Assembly (NCBI RefSeq): GCF_949987515.2
Contig: NC_082688.1
Span: forward strand, 105,689,893-105,753,892
Length of the DNA stretch: 64,000 bases
Direction: 5' to 3'
Origin: Delphinus delphis
Lineage: Eukaryota; Chordata; Mammalia; Artiodactyla; Delphinidae
A program made the position numbers and the translations under genes. Of the stretch, positions 1-10,800 are shown piece after piece. Under the pieces are notes generated by a model. It did no database searches, had not been told where the DNA came from, and was given only the letters and a program-made list of their open reading frames with translations. Each line of letters opens with the position of its first letter. The stretch's first letter is position 1.

Positions 1-369
1 TGGAGAAGAGCTGATGAGTTGGAAAACTGTTTCAGTAGAACTGACCCAAGTTAGGTGATTCATGGAGTGGGTGGAGCTAGGGGGAGAGGGTCGTAAGTCA
101 GTGGGGCTAGGGGGCGTCCCTAACCCATGTGATTGGGTTAGGGACATCAACTGAATTTGGGATCATTTTCAGAGGTAGCAGAAACTGTAATGCATATGCT
201 AAGCACTGGGATGTACAACAAGGTCCCTACCCCCAGAGTGGGTTAGAATCTCATTGGTAAGAAAAATATTATTGGCTTCCACTGACCACTGGTCTAAGCT
301 GACACTTCAATTCCTTTTACTGACAACCACTCAACCCCTCCCATGCAACATATGGCAAAGAACACCATC
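1..369. other. unassigned intergenic sequence
   Basis: I see no gene, RNA or recognisable repeat here. The 65-residue open frame from 254 runs into the MIR that follows and looks accidental. Confidence 0.5.
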
Positions 370-560
370 AGTGCCCTCATCATGCAGCTTTGCTGCTCTG
401 GAGTCACACTGTCTGACTTTGCCATTAGGCTGTATGATCTTGAGCAAGTGACCCAAATGCTCTATGCCTCACTTTCCTTATCTGTAGAATGGGCATGATA
501 ATAACACCTGTGTCATCAGGCTTTTATGACAAATGATAAAGGATGTCATGCTCAATAAAT
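370..560 (+). mobile_element. MIR SINE fragment
   Basis: The stretch around 445-500 follows the MIR core: a 'gatcttgagcaagtgaccc'-like block, then 'ctcactttccttatctg', 'agaatgggcatgataataa' and a tail near 'ctcaataaatgtgat'. It is an ancient tRNA-derived SINE and is strongly diverged. Confidence 0.75.
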
Positions 561-1365
561 GTGATCTCTTATTGTTTTATAAAAATTATGGGGGCAGGAA
601 TTCAGATCCTCCTCAGCAAAACTCCTAAGTATTTTAAGTTGTGAATAGGCAACGTTACTTGAACTATGAAGATTAAATATATACATGCAGGGTTTGGAAA
701 TAAAACCCACCACAAAAGTGTCCCGACCCTCTTAGAGTGAGTTTGTTATTGTGCTATATGGTAATTAAACATAAACAGCAAGCCATTCATGTAAATAAAA
801 GCAATGAATGTTATTTTTACATAGCCAGGCTGAGCACTTCTGGGGTCAGCTACAGGAGGGAGGAGCTTAGACTGATGGAAGGAGAGAAAGAAGAAAAGTT
901 CGTGGTGCCAGTATCCTCAAGTAATGGGAAGACGCTGTTTATTTCTTTACTCTTGCCTGTTCTAGGTCTTCAGCATCTTAAGGGCAGCCTTAAGCTGAAT
1001 TATACAAGGGTGCTATTCCATGAGATTGGGCAAGCTGCCCGTTGGGGTCTCACTGGGTACCTGAGTCCCAGAACCCATTTCCAGAGGCAACCCCCATGAG
1101 CAGTTTCCTGAGTAAGCCTTCCAGAAGTTGCCTATGCAGGTGCAATATGCATAGACACAGAGCCTGAAACATAAGGATAGTGTGTTTCTGTAATAGGGTT
1201 ATCATGAGGCTTAAACTCAGTCTTGTAGCCAGAAAGCAAGGATGTGCTTGAAGACAAATAGAATAATGTCAAAAGCACAAAGGGACTGACTTGAAGGAGT
1301 GCCCATTGGTCAAATTTGGAATAATTTGAGCATCAAAAACAATGACAATAATTGATCATAACACA
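561..1365. other. unassigned intergenic sequence
   Basis: AT-rich DNA with no repeat or gene that I recognise. The longest open frame (737-1099, 120 residues) has no familiar domain and no supporting splice or promoter context. Confidence 0.45.
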
Positions 1366-1477
1366 TTGGTTTTTAAATTGTACTTAAAAATGTAACATAA
1401 AATTTACCATTTTAATTATACAATGCAGTAGTGTTAAGTATATTCACCTTGTTGTGAAACATCGCCAGAATTTTTTT

Positions 1478-1752
1478 CTTTTGATTCATAAGGCTAATTT
1501 AATTTTTACTGGAGTATAGTTGCTTTACAATGTTGTGTTAATTTCTACTGTACAGCAAAGTGGATCAGCTATACATATACATATATCCCCTATTTTTTGG
1601 ATTTCCTTCCCATTTAGGTCATCACAGAGCACTGAGTTCCCTGTGCTATATAGTAGGTTCTCATTAGTTACCTATTTTATACATAGTATCAATAGTGTAT
1701 ATATGTCAGTCCCAGTCTCCCAATTCATCCCACCACCACCCACCCCCCCAAT
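1478..1752 (-). mobile_element. younger L1 3' end inserted in the old L1M
   Basis: This is the reverse complement of the cetartiodactyl L1 3' UTR: 'tactggagtatagttgc', 'acaatgttgtgttaa', 'ctgtacagcaaagtgg' and 'ccctgtgctatatagtagg'. It matches the opposite-strand ends at 6360-6818 and 59,114-59,764. Flanking L1M sequence resumes at 'catcttgcaaaactg', with T-rich short direct repeats at both borders. Confidence 0.75.
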
Positions 1753-2446
1753 TTTTTCATCTTGCAAAACTGAAAATCTACACCCATTAAACATCAATTT
1801 CTCTCTCCCCTTCCCTCAGGCCCTGGTAATCACCATTCTACTTTCTGTCTCTATGAATTTGACTATTTTAGATACCTGACTTAAGTGGAATCGTACAATA
1901 TTTGTCCTTTTGTAACTGGCTTACTTCACTCAGCATAATGTCCTCAAGGTTTATCCATGTTGTACCATGTGACAGAATTGCCCTCCTTTTATAGACTAAG
2001 TAATATTCATATATACCACATTGTGTTTAGCCATTCATCTGTTATAGACATTTTTGTTGCTTCCACCTCTTGGCTATTGTGAATAGCGCTGCTATGAACA
2101 TGCGTGTGAAAATACCTCTCTGAGACCCTGCTTTCCATTCTTTTAGATATATACCAGGAAGTGAAATTGCTGGATCATATGGTAATTCTAGTTTTAATTT
2201 TTTGAGGAATCACCAAACTGTTTTCCATGGTAGTTGCACCGTTTTATAATCCCACCAATTTCTCTACTTCCTTGCCAACACTTATTATTATTTTTAATCG
2301 TAGTCATCCCAATGGGCATAAGTTGGTATCTCATTGTGGTTTTGGTTTACATTTATCTGATATTAGTGATTCCGAGCAGCTTTTCATGTGCCTGTTGTAT
2401 AATCATCTTTAGAGAAATGTCTATTCACGTCTTTTGCCTCATTTAT

Positions 2447-2645
2447 TATTTTTTAAAATTGATTTCATCTTTTTGGCTGTGTTGGGTCTTTGTTGCTGCG
2501 CGCAGGCTTTCTAGTTGCAGCCAGCAGGGGTTACTCTTCGTTGCGGTGCACGGGCTTCTCATTGCAGTAGCTTCTCTTGTTGCGCAGCACAGGCTCTTAG
2601 GCGCGCAGGCTTCAACAGTTGTGGCACGAAGGCTCAGTAATTGTT
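2447..2645 (-). mobile_element. CHR-1-type SINE, truncated
   Basis: Reverse complement of the long CHR tail region: 'tttggctgtgttgggtctt', 'cttcgttgcggtgcacggg', 'cttctcttgttgcgcagc'. The tRNA-like head is missing, so the copy is truncated. Similar flanks ('tcttttgcctcattta' and 'gtttttgccttatttt') look like diverged target-site duplications inside the host L1M. Confidence 0.8.
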
Positions 2646-2728
2646 TTTGCCTTATTTTTAATTGGGTTACTTGAACCTTTTGTTGTTGAGTTATAGGAAT
2701 TCTTTATATATGCTGGATATTGGTCTAG

Positions 2729-3566
2729 GTACTTTTGTCATAGCATCTTTGCTTTAGACATCTTTGCCACAAGCATTTTTGCTGCATAACGGATTGGCTG
2801 TAAAGCAATTTTGCCATAAAAGATAAAATAGTGAAAAATAAAAGAGAGACATTAAAAAGGACATAACGAAACATGAGAAATGAATAACAAAATTAAAGAC
2901 TTTACTGCAAAATACAAAATACTTGAATACATTGAAAATGCGTGTAGATTCATGGCAATACCGCACAAATAATGGATTTTCATTTTGTGGGCTGCATCTA
3001 AGCCCTTGTCTTCCAAGTCTTGCATCCATTGGGTTCTACACTTTTTTTTGCTTGTTGATTCGTTTCCTTGTTCAGCATGGCACTTTTTCTTTTTTGCTAA
3101 CATTTCTTCCTTCTTCAAGAGAGGTATCAGTTTCTAAACACTAGGATGACTATCTGTAACTGAACTTTGTATTGCCTTGTGAAAGTTTCTACACTGTTGT
3201 GTGTTCTTGGCATGCTGTCACATGTCCGCTAACAGACATTCCAAAGTTCTGTGGGAAATGTGGGTTCAACTCCGTGCTTTTGAAGCCCTCGGACTCTTCT
3301 TCCTCCAATGCAGTATGTTTCAAACTAAGAAACCAACTCTTGGGGCAAATCATTGTCATCTGTCAGCTCGGTAAAGCCAGCGATAATGTTGCTAACTGGG
3401 AGAGATGCTAATGCATTTCAACTATTTGAAACCAAACTGTCAAACCCAAAATTGTCAACCAGTTATTTTGTCATTCACAGCAAAATTGCCTTACGGCCAA
3501 TTAGTTATGCAGCCAAAATGTCTGCAGCAAAAATGCTTGCAGCAAAGATGCTTATAGTGAAAATAC
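2729..3566. mobile_element. Mutator-like (MULE/MuDR, Ricksha-type?) DNA transposon relic
   Basis: An approximately 70-80 bp imperfect inverted repeat bounds this block. The left arm (2742-2815) contains 'caagcatttttgctgcataa' and 'gtaaagcaattttgcc'. The right arm (3480-3557) contains their complements 'gcaaaattgccttacgg' and 'agcaaaaatgcttgcagc'. It interrupts L1M sequence that resumes on the far side. A minus-strand frame at 2852-3118 has a transposase-C-terminus-like 'YLCGIAMNLHAF'. The inverted repeat is seen directly; the MULE and Ricksha labels are from memory and less sure. A nine-base target duplication could not be fixed. Confidence 0.6.
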
Positions 3567-3700
3567 TGAACAGCATGTCCAGTATTTTCAGATGTATTAT
3601 TTGCAAATATTTTCTCCCATTCCGTAGGTTGCCTTTCCACTCTGCTGATATCGCCCTTTGATTCACAAGAGTTTTGAAGTTTCATACAATCTCATTTGTC

Positions 3701-3910
3701 TTTTTTTTTTTTTTTTTGCAGTACGTGGGCCTCTCACTGTTGTGGCCTCTCCCGTTGTGGAGCACAGGCTCTGGACACGCAGGCTCAGCGGCCATGGCTC
3801 ACGGGTCTAGCCGCTCCGTGGCATGTGGGATCTTTCCGGACCGGGGCATGAACCCAAGTCCCCTGCATCGGCAGGCGGACTCAAAACCACTGCGCCACCA
3901 GGGAAGCCCC
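3701..3910 (-). mobile_element. CHR-2-type SINE
   Basis: A T-run at 3701-3717 (reverse A-tail) is followed by 'gtacgtgggcctctcactg' and 'tcagcggccatggctcacg', ending at the reverse head 'ctgcgccaccagggaagccc'. It sits inside the L1M at 1366-4045. Reading frames across it are SINE translation, not genes. Confidence 0.93.
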
Positions 3911-4045
3911 TCTATTTTTATTTTTGTTGCTTGTGCTTTTGATGTCATATCCAAGATGTCAGTGCCATATCCAATGTCATAAAGCTTTTCCCCTATGTTT
4001 CTTCTAGGAGTTTTATAGTTTTGGGTCTTATGTTTAGACATTGAT

Positions 4046-4289
4046 TTTTAAAATTTCCACGAGTCCCGGTGAATAAGTAGAATAAAGCTTAAAAAAAATT
4101 AGTGGTAGAAAGAAGGTTGGAAAGCCATCATTTCTAACCTCCAATGTAACAGTCAATTCAGGTAAGGATTGTTGATGGATAAATAAGTTTGTTGAGGGAT
4201 AAAATATTCTCATGGTCTCAAAGTGTCACTTCTCAGAATCTTACCAATTACCAAGGGCAATTAATTAACGCTGCGTCTTTAGAGTGGAG
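4046..4289. other. unassigned intergenic sequence
   Basis: No recognisable feature between the L1M end and the next L1M 3' UTR. Confidence 0.4.
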
Positions 4290-5245
4290 AGAGCTGGGAG
4301 TCATCACCTGGACTCAGGGATTAAATTTAGCAACACTAATGATGGGACACCTTGACATTCTGTGCCCCCTAAAGTGACAAGAGGAATGCAACATCACCAA
4401 GGATGTGCTCTTGTCAAAAATGTTTAACTTGAAATTAAGCAGGAGGAAGGAATCAGACAAATCCAAAATATGAGCTATTCTGGACAAAATATAAGACAAC
4501 TGGACAAGTGGCCTGGTCTTGTCAAAAGGTATCATAATATACTATAATACTAATATCTAACTTAAAAGAGAGCAGAAAGACATCATAATAAGTGCAATGC
4601 ATGATGTTTGATTGGATCTTGGATAAAAGTCAAAACAACAGCAACTATAGGAAACATTCTTGGACAACTGCAGTTCCTAGAGTGGTTCCTAGTACATAGC
4701 GGGAATCTGGGAAATGTTTGTTGAGTGAATGATTGATGGTCGTAGTTAGTGGTGGTGGGTTGGGTGGATGGGGGATTTGGTCATAGCTAAATACCAAGAA
4801 ATGTGGGTTCACGTCACTACTCTTATAATAATAAATAAAATGCAATAAGAAGAAAATGCATTGCTAATAAACACGGAGAATAACAAGGGAAATTTTTGGT
4901 AGAGAAAACTTAGCTGGGGTGAGGACCTAAGGAAGAAGCCCAGAGGCTCCAGGCCAATGATAAGGGGCTAAAGCCAAAAGAACATTAAGTGTGTGATGAA
5001 AGGAGAGGGATTTCTGGAGGAGGAAGGAGTATTGAAGCTAAAAAAAATCCAAAAGGAAGAAAATCCAAAAGAAGAAATTGAGGGCACTGAAAAAAATGAG
5101 TGAGGCTCTGGTGGGGTATGTTGATGGTGGGGAGGCTGTGTGCATGTGAGGGGGGCAGGGGGTATGTGGGAACTCTCTATACCTTCTGCTCAATCTTGTA
5201 GTGAACCTAAAACTGGTCTAAAAAATAGTCTATCAAATAAAAAGT
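4290..5245 (+). mobile_element. L1M 3' UTR remnant
   Basis: The beginning ('gacaaatccaaaatatgagc', 'ttctggacaaaatataag') and the end ('gggaactctctataccttct', 'gtgaacctaaaactggtcta') match the ancient L1M 3' UTR layout. The middle, about 4570-5150, is poorly matched and may hold an unrecognised insertion. Non-coding. Confidence 0.5.
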
Positions 5246-5521
5246 AAGGGAGAAGGGAAGGATAGGGGCAGGCAGTGACCTTTTCCTCCCCATAAAATGT
5301 CTCTTCAAAGAAAAAAGCATCTATTGATGAGCTGTAACTCATTCCTCTACTTGACATTTGGAGATGGTATGAGAAATCCTGCCACGAGGTATCTGGGGGC
5401 TGCACGCTAAAGCCTGCTTAATCCCAGATGGCTGCAAGGGGTGGGTTTCTTTCCTCCTGACTTCTGGGCCGAAGATGCTTTTCAGAGGAAGATCCCTTGG
5501 CCTCATAAGAACACACACTGA
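5246..5521. other. unassigned intergenic sequence
   Basis: No gene or repeat recognised. It ends in the left target-site duplication of the next SINE. Confidence 0.4.
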
Positions 5522-5873
5522 GGGCTTCCCTGGTGGCGCAGTGGTTGAGAATCCGCCTGCCAATGCAGGGGACATGGGTTTGAGCCCTGGTGCGGGAAGA
5601 TCCCACCTGCTGTGGAGCAACTAAGCCTGTGCACCACAACTACTGAGCCTGCCCTCTAGAGCCCGCGAGCCACAACTACTGAGCCCTCGTGCCACAACTA
5701 CTGAAGCCCGCGCCTAGAGCCCATGCTCCACAACAAGAGAAGCCACGACAATGAGAAGCCCGTGCACTGCAACAAAAAGGAGCCCCCGCTCACCACAACT
5801 AGAGAAAGCCCAGGTGCAGCAACAAAGACCCAATGTGGTAAAAAATAATAATAATAAAAAATAAATTTATAAA
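5522..5873 (+). mobile_element. CHR-1-type SINE, full length
   Basis: Starts with the tRNA-Glu-like head 'gggcttccctggtggcgcag', followed by a long body of 'ccacaactactgag' repeats and an A/T-rich tail with 'aataataataa'. Diverged 13-14 bp duplications ('gaacacacactga' at about 5509-5521, 'agacacacgctga' at about 5875-5887) flank it. Confidence 0.92.
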
Positions 5874-5887
5874 AAGACACACGCTGA

Positions 5888-6131
5888 AAAGTGAGCTTCC
5901 CCAGATGCATAAAGGCAACACTGGGAGGAGTGGTGGGTGTGGTGTCCTGATGCAGGGTGACCTTTTGCAGTGACCTACGCCTCCATCGCTGTGAACATCT
6001 TCAGAGCCCTGTTGACACGTGTCCATACAAATACATTTTCATCTCTGCAGATGTCCATTCGGCAAGAGCAAGTCCATGTGCCAATGTGTGTGCTGACCCA
6101 CAAAAACTGTCCATCAAAAATAGCAAGCTGG
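5888..6131. other. unassigned intergenic sequence
   Basis: Short unique-looking stretch with no recognised feature. The 176-residue open frame from 5957 exists only because it reads through the adjacent CHR-2 and L1. Confidence 0.45.
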
Positions 6132-6344
6132 GGGGCTTCCCTGGTGGCACAGTGGTTGAGAGTCCGCCTGCCGATGCAGGGGACACGGGTTCGTGCCCCG
6201 GTCCGGTAGGATACCACATGCCGCGGAGCGGCTGGGCCCGTAAGCCATGGCTGCTGAGCCTGCGCATCCGAAGCCTGTGCTCCACAACGGGAGAGGCCAC
6301 AACAGTGAGAGACCCACATACCAAAAAAAAAAAAAAAAAAAAAA
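6132..6344 (+). mobile_element. CHR-2-type SINE with target-site duplication
   Basis: Head 'gggcttccctggtggcacag', body with 'gctgggcccgtaagccatgg' and a long A-tail (6323-6348). A 15 bp duplication differing at one base, 'aaaatagcaagctgg' (6117-6131) and 'aaaatagcgagctgg' (6345-6359), marks the insertion. Confidence 0.95.
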
Positions 6345-6359
6345 AAAATAGCGAGCTGG

Positions 6360-6818
6360 CCATAAAAAGGAATGAAATTGTGCTATTTGCAGAGACGTGG
6401 ATAGACCTAGAGACTGTCATACAGAGTGAAGTAAGTCAGAAAGAGAAAAACAAATATCATATAATATCTCTTATATGTGGAATCTAGAAAAATGATACAG
6501 ATGAACTTATTTGCAAAGTAGAAATAGAGACACAGAAGTAGAGAACAAATGTATGGATACCAAGGGGGGAAGGGGGTGGTGGGATGAATTGGGAGATTGG
6601 GATTGACATATATGTACTACTATGTATAAAATAGGTAACTAATGAGAACGTCCTGTATAGCACAGGGAACTCTACTCAGTGCTCTGTGGTGACCTAAATG
6701 GGAAGGAAATCAAAAAAAGAGGGGATATATGTATATATATATCTGATTCACTCTGCTGTACAGCAGAAACTAACACAACATTGTAAAGCAACTGTACTCC
6801 AATAAGATTAAAAAAAAA
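6360..6818 (+). mobile_element. L1 3' end (ORF2 tail plus 3' UTR)
   Basis: Begins at 'ccataaaaaggaatgaaatt', encoding the last part of L1 ORF2 (conserved 'QSEVSQKEKNKYH'). It continues through the 3' UTR ('gggattgacatatatgtac', 'tgtatagcacagggaac', 'aacacaacattgtaaagc') to an A-tail near 6818. It is 5'-truncated and cannot encode the whole ORF2. Confidence 0.85.
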
Positions 6819-7102
6819 TAACAAGCAGACCCTTGTGTGAAACCACCCTCTGAGAAGCAATATGCCTTTCTTTCTCTTGTTTCTCCTGGGGAAACCCATT
6901 GACCTACAGGTAGTCAGTGTTTCATGCAGAGGGGCTGCAAGAGGAGAAGAAGGAGTTGGAGGGTTAGTTTAGAGTTTATCGAGTGAGAGTGATCATGCTT
7001 TGTTTGAAAATCTTTCTATATTATTGGCCCTCTTAGCAATATTTGCAGTCCGTTCATCTATTAGGATTTATAGTCATACTGCCTGACGCCTATGAGCTTT
7101 TA
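6819..7102. other. unassigned intergenic sequence
   Basis: Nothing recognised between the L1 tail and the next SINE. Confidence 0.4.
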
Positions 7103-7454
7103 TTTTATTTTTTAAAATTATTTATTTATTTATTTATGACTGTGTCGGGTCTTCGTTGCTGCGCGCGGGCTTTCTTTAGTTGCAGTGAGCGGGGGCTGCA
7201 TTGTGGTGCGTGGGTTTCTCATTGTGGTGGCTTCTCTTGTTGCGGAGCACCGGCTCTAGGCACGCAGGCTTCAGTAGTTGTGGCATGCGGGCTCAGTAGT
7301 TGTGGCTCTCAGGCTCTAGAGCATAGGCTCAGTAGTTGTGGCGTACGGGCTTAGTTGCTCGGCGGCATGTGGGATCTTCCCAGACCAGGGCTCGAACCCG
7401 TGTCTCCTGCATTGGCAGGTGGATTCTTAACTAATGCGCCACCAGGGAAGTCCT
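7103..7454 (-). mobile_element. CHR-1-type SINE with target-site duplication
   Basis: Reverse-orientation long CHR: T-rich 'ttatttatttatttatg', 'gcgggctttctttagttgc', then the reverse head 'atgcgccaccagggaagtcc'. The perfect 15 bp duplication 'gcctatgagcttttа'-type repeat lies at 7088-7102 and 7455-7469 (GCCTATGAGCTTTTA). Confidence 0.95.
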
Positions 7455-7469
7455 GCCTATGAGCTTTTA

Positions 7470-7654
7470 AAGAGCCTAAAAAATGTTTGAGACCTTGAAA
7501 AACAAGTCTATCTCCAAAATTAAGTAAAAAAGAAAAAGAAAAAATTAAATGAACAGATGTTGAAACTAAATATTCACAAAATGCAACTGTATATCAATTG
7601 AATGAATTATTAAATTTATTGTTCATAAAATTTCATCATATTAAAAAACTATCA
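7470..7654. other. unassigned AT-rich sequence
   Basis: No recognised gene or repeat. Confidence 0.4.
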
Positions 7655-7925
7655 CCAAGGGGGAGGGAGGGAAGAGGAGGGAAGTAATGGGAGTTTGGGA
7701 TTAACAGAGGCAAACTACTATATATAGGATGGACAAACAACAAGGTCCTACTGTATAGCACAGGGAACTATATTCAATATCCTATAACAAACCATAATGG
7801 AAAAGAATATGAAAAGTAATATATACAAGTATAACTGAATCTCTTTGCTATACAGAATAAATTAACACAACATTGTAAATCAACTATAGTTCAATAAAAG
7901 TTTTAAAAATAAATAAATAAAAAAG
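7655..7925 (+). mobile_element. L1 3' UTR fragment
   Basis: Contains 'tactgtatagcacaggga', 'aacacaacattgtaaatc' and 'aactatagttcaataaaag' followed by an A-rich tail. It is the same family of L1 3' end as at 6360-6818, but more decayed and lacking the ORF2 tail. Confidence 0.8.
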
Positions 7926-8537
7926 AAACAAACAAAAACCCATCTGCGGATTTGATTTTCTCACTTCACAAGAATTCTGGTATAAGCTGAATGCTGAGAA
8001 TTCATAGGTAAATTAAATGTGTTCCTTGGAGCTAAACAATTTCAAAAGCAACTTAGAAAAATCCTCTTAATTTTCTTTATAGCAAAACCATATTAATGTG
8101 AGCTTGAGGTATATTTTGTAATGTTTGATGGTGATGTGGGGTGAGGCTGTAAGGATGAATAGAGTCTATGAGATCTTAAAGCAGATCATCACAGTGTGGT
8201 TTTCCTACAAGGGTGTTCATCACAGGTGTGCTTTATAATAGTAAATAACTCAAAACAACGTAAATTCTCACCAAGTAGGGACTAGTTTAACAAATGATAG
8301 TACCACAAAATGGATACTAGATGATCACTGAAAATGAAGTTGTAGGAGAATCTTTAATGATCTAGAAAGATATTTAAATATAATACAGCTTGTACAATAT
8401 GGTTGTTCTTTTTTGTAATAGAAAAAAATATGCTTAGGAAAAAGACTGGCAGGAGACATTCCAACACGGTAATGATTAGTGGTTATCTCTGGATGATAGA
8501 ATTACAAGTGAGTTAGGTTTTCTTTTTAAAAATGCTC
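7926..8537. other. unassigned, possibly old LINE
   Basis: About 8200-8530 has the texture of a decayed LINE 3' region ('tagtggttatctctggatga') but cannot be assigned with confidence. No gene seen. Confidence 0.35.
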
Positions 8538-8943
8538 AGAGTTTCTTGGTGGCGCAGTGGTTAAGAATCCACCTGCCAATGCAGGGGACATGGGTTCGAT
8601 CCCTGGTCTGTGAAGATCCCACATGCCGCAGAGCAACTAAGCCCATGTGGCGCAACTACTGAGCCTGCACTCTAGAGCCTGCGAGCCACAACTACAGAGC
8701 CTGTGCTCCAGAGCCTGTGAGCCACAACTACTGAGCCTGTGTACCACAACTACTGAAGCCCACGCACCTAGAGCCTGTGCCCTGCGACAAGAGAAGCCAC
8801 CGCAATGAGAAGCCCGTGCACCACAATGAAGAGTAGCCCCCGCTCGCCACAGCTAGAGAAAGCCCATGCACAGCAAGGAAGACCCAATGATAGACCCAAT
8901 GAAGACCCAGTCAAAATCAATAAAAATAAATAAATTTTTAAAA
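8538..8943 (+). mobile_element. CHR-1-type SINE
   Basis: Diverged head ('tttcttggtggcgcagtgg'), B-box-like 'gggttcgatccctgg', several 'ccacaactac' units and the tail 'ataaaaataaataaattt'. Longer than most copies because the internal repeats are expanded. Confidence 0.9.
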
Positions 8944-10419
8944 ATTCTCTTTATTTTCTACTATGAACATTTATTAGTTCTGGAAAGCAGACAGGTAAGA
9001 TTTATAAAGATGGGAAAGCCTTTATAGATGACAGCTTTCTCTGGTAATTAGTAAATTCTAACCAAAGAAGCCTATGTATGGGCATGGATTGAGTGGAAAT
9101 TACTGACATTTCCCGCTCTTATGTCTAAGGTTGAACACTATGGAAACATTACTTAGACATAGATTTTTGACTGAATCATGACAACAAACACTCATGTCAT
9201 AACCAGTAGTCAGAATAAGCCATTTTAAAAATAAATTGAATTTTGCAGTACTTCAGTATCTCCTCCTTATACTTAGGATAAGATCTTAAACCTTTATCAC
9301 AGCCGTCCCCATCTCCCCAACTCTGTCCACATCCCCAGGGTCATCTTTAGCTCCACACAGGCTCCAGTGTGAAAATCTGTCATCATAGAAAGATGTCCCC
9401 TATCACACTGGTGAGGAAAAAGCAGATTAAGACGCATGCATGGCTTATCCCCATTTATGAAAAACGAACACATGTATTTTAGTCTATATATATATGCACG
9501 GCACTTTTTGAAAGGAGATACTCAAAATGTTAAGTGATTACCCCCAGGTGATGTCATTTTGAGTAATTTTAAAAAAATACATGGCTTGAAACTCTTACAG
9601 AGATAGTGTCATTTTTACAAAAAGGATCTGTGACTCTGAACATTGTCTCACTCACTCTTCTTTCACTTTAACAGCTGATAGGAAAGAACAAATTAAATAA
9701 GATCCCAAAGTTAATTTTTAAAGAAGGAAATAGTTCTAGGGTAGTAGGGTGAAGTGGGGCTGCTGAAATATTTGGTTTCATTCTGTGGGCATGTGTGATT
9801 GGTCTTGAGGCTGAAGTGACCACTGAGCATGTTATGAGGGGGACAGAGGTATTTGTTGATCTTTTTTTTTTCCCCAGGCTAAGGGCTCAGGACATCAACA
9901 CTGCTGAGGCCACTGGTCTTCCCTAGACAGGTACAGGGTCATCCTCCTTTTGGCAACAATCATAAATGTGCCCAGGGGGCCCGCTGGCTTGGGGAGGATG
10001 CCAATTTGCAGGCAAAACACGTGAAAGAAGAAAACCACCTTCGAGAGCTAAACATTCAACAACCGATTTAAAGCGTTGTGAGAGGCGCTGTAGAAAGATG
10101 GTTGACTGGAAGGATCTAGGGTCAGAGAGGCTCTGTCCCAAGCCTGCCCTACCACTCATGACTTGTGGGACCTTCTCAACATTCCAGACATGGTGATGGG
10201 CAACTCAGTTCCTGTGTCAGTGAAGGACTCGCTGGCCCAGCTTCTGGAAGTGTGATCAGCAGACTGTCTGCAGCCATCAGCCCCTTTGAGGTCTGCCTCA
10301 GCTGCAGAGCCATGTCACCCAAAGTCCACCCTTCTGGGGGGGTCCCATGTCCCATGACTCACTGAAAGGGAGTATAGAGACCTGGTCCTCCCACCTCAAT
10401 TTGACACAACTCTGAAAGG
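8944..10419. other. unassigned intergenic sequence
   Basis: About 1.5 kb with no recognised gene. 9430-9620 resembles decayed LINE sequence. The overlapping short frames at 9923-10,365 show no known domain. Confidence 0.4.
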
Positions 10420-10655
10420 TCGGTCATTCTATCTCCAGAGCTTCTGATGTGTTGCCTGAGGCCAGCGATGGTTTGCATCAGAGCTCAACTTCTTCTGTTC
10501 ACTCCAGTCCCCATGCCCTCCTTCCATGGGTGTTGATCTAAAGGGCGCTCTCTCTAAGCCATGCAAAACCACCCCTGCTCAAGGACACTCCCTAACAAAC
10601 ATGCTGCCCAATAATCCAGTCTGCTTCCTGGGGAGCTCAACCTGGGACATTTAAG
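10420..10655 (+). mobile_element. possible ERVL-type LTR fragment
   Basis: The right end reads 'agtctgcttcctggggagc' then 'tcaacctgggaca', resembling the 3' end of ERVL-class LTRs. The left part is too diverged to place. Weak assignment from one terminal block. Confidence 0.4.
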
Positions 10656-10659
10656 TTAT

Positions 10660-10800
10660 TGAATTACTCCGAGCCCCCATTTCTTCATCTATAAAAGTCA
10701 GGATGATAGTAATAATGCCCACTACATAAGGTTGAGAATTACATGAGATCATGTACATAAAATGCCTGGCACATGGTAACTATTATGACTGTAATTAAGA
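10660..10800 (+). mobile_element. MIR SINE fragment
   Basis: MIR core and tail: 'catttcttcatctataaaa', 'gatgatagtaataatgccc', 'tgagatcatgtacataaaat', 'gcctggcacatggtaac'. Ancient and diverged. Confidence 0.75.

Larger units (their letters stand above)
1366..4045 (-). mobile_element. old L1M-family LINE, split by four later insertions
   Basis: Segments at about 1366-1477, 1753-2446, 2646-2728, 3567-3700 and 3911-4045 read as one antisense L1 in order. They run from the 3' UTR ('aatttaccattttaa', 'ctatgaatttgac') through reverse-strand ORF2 blocks ('ttgctggatcatatggtaa', 'ttgcaaatattttctccc', 'aagcttttcccctatgttt'). A near-identical 3' portion recurs at 28,745-29,620, which supports the assignment. 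The coding frame is full of stops. Subfamily (L1ME-like) is an estimate. Confidence 0.75.
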
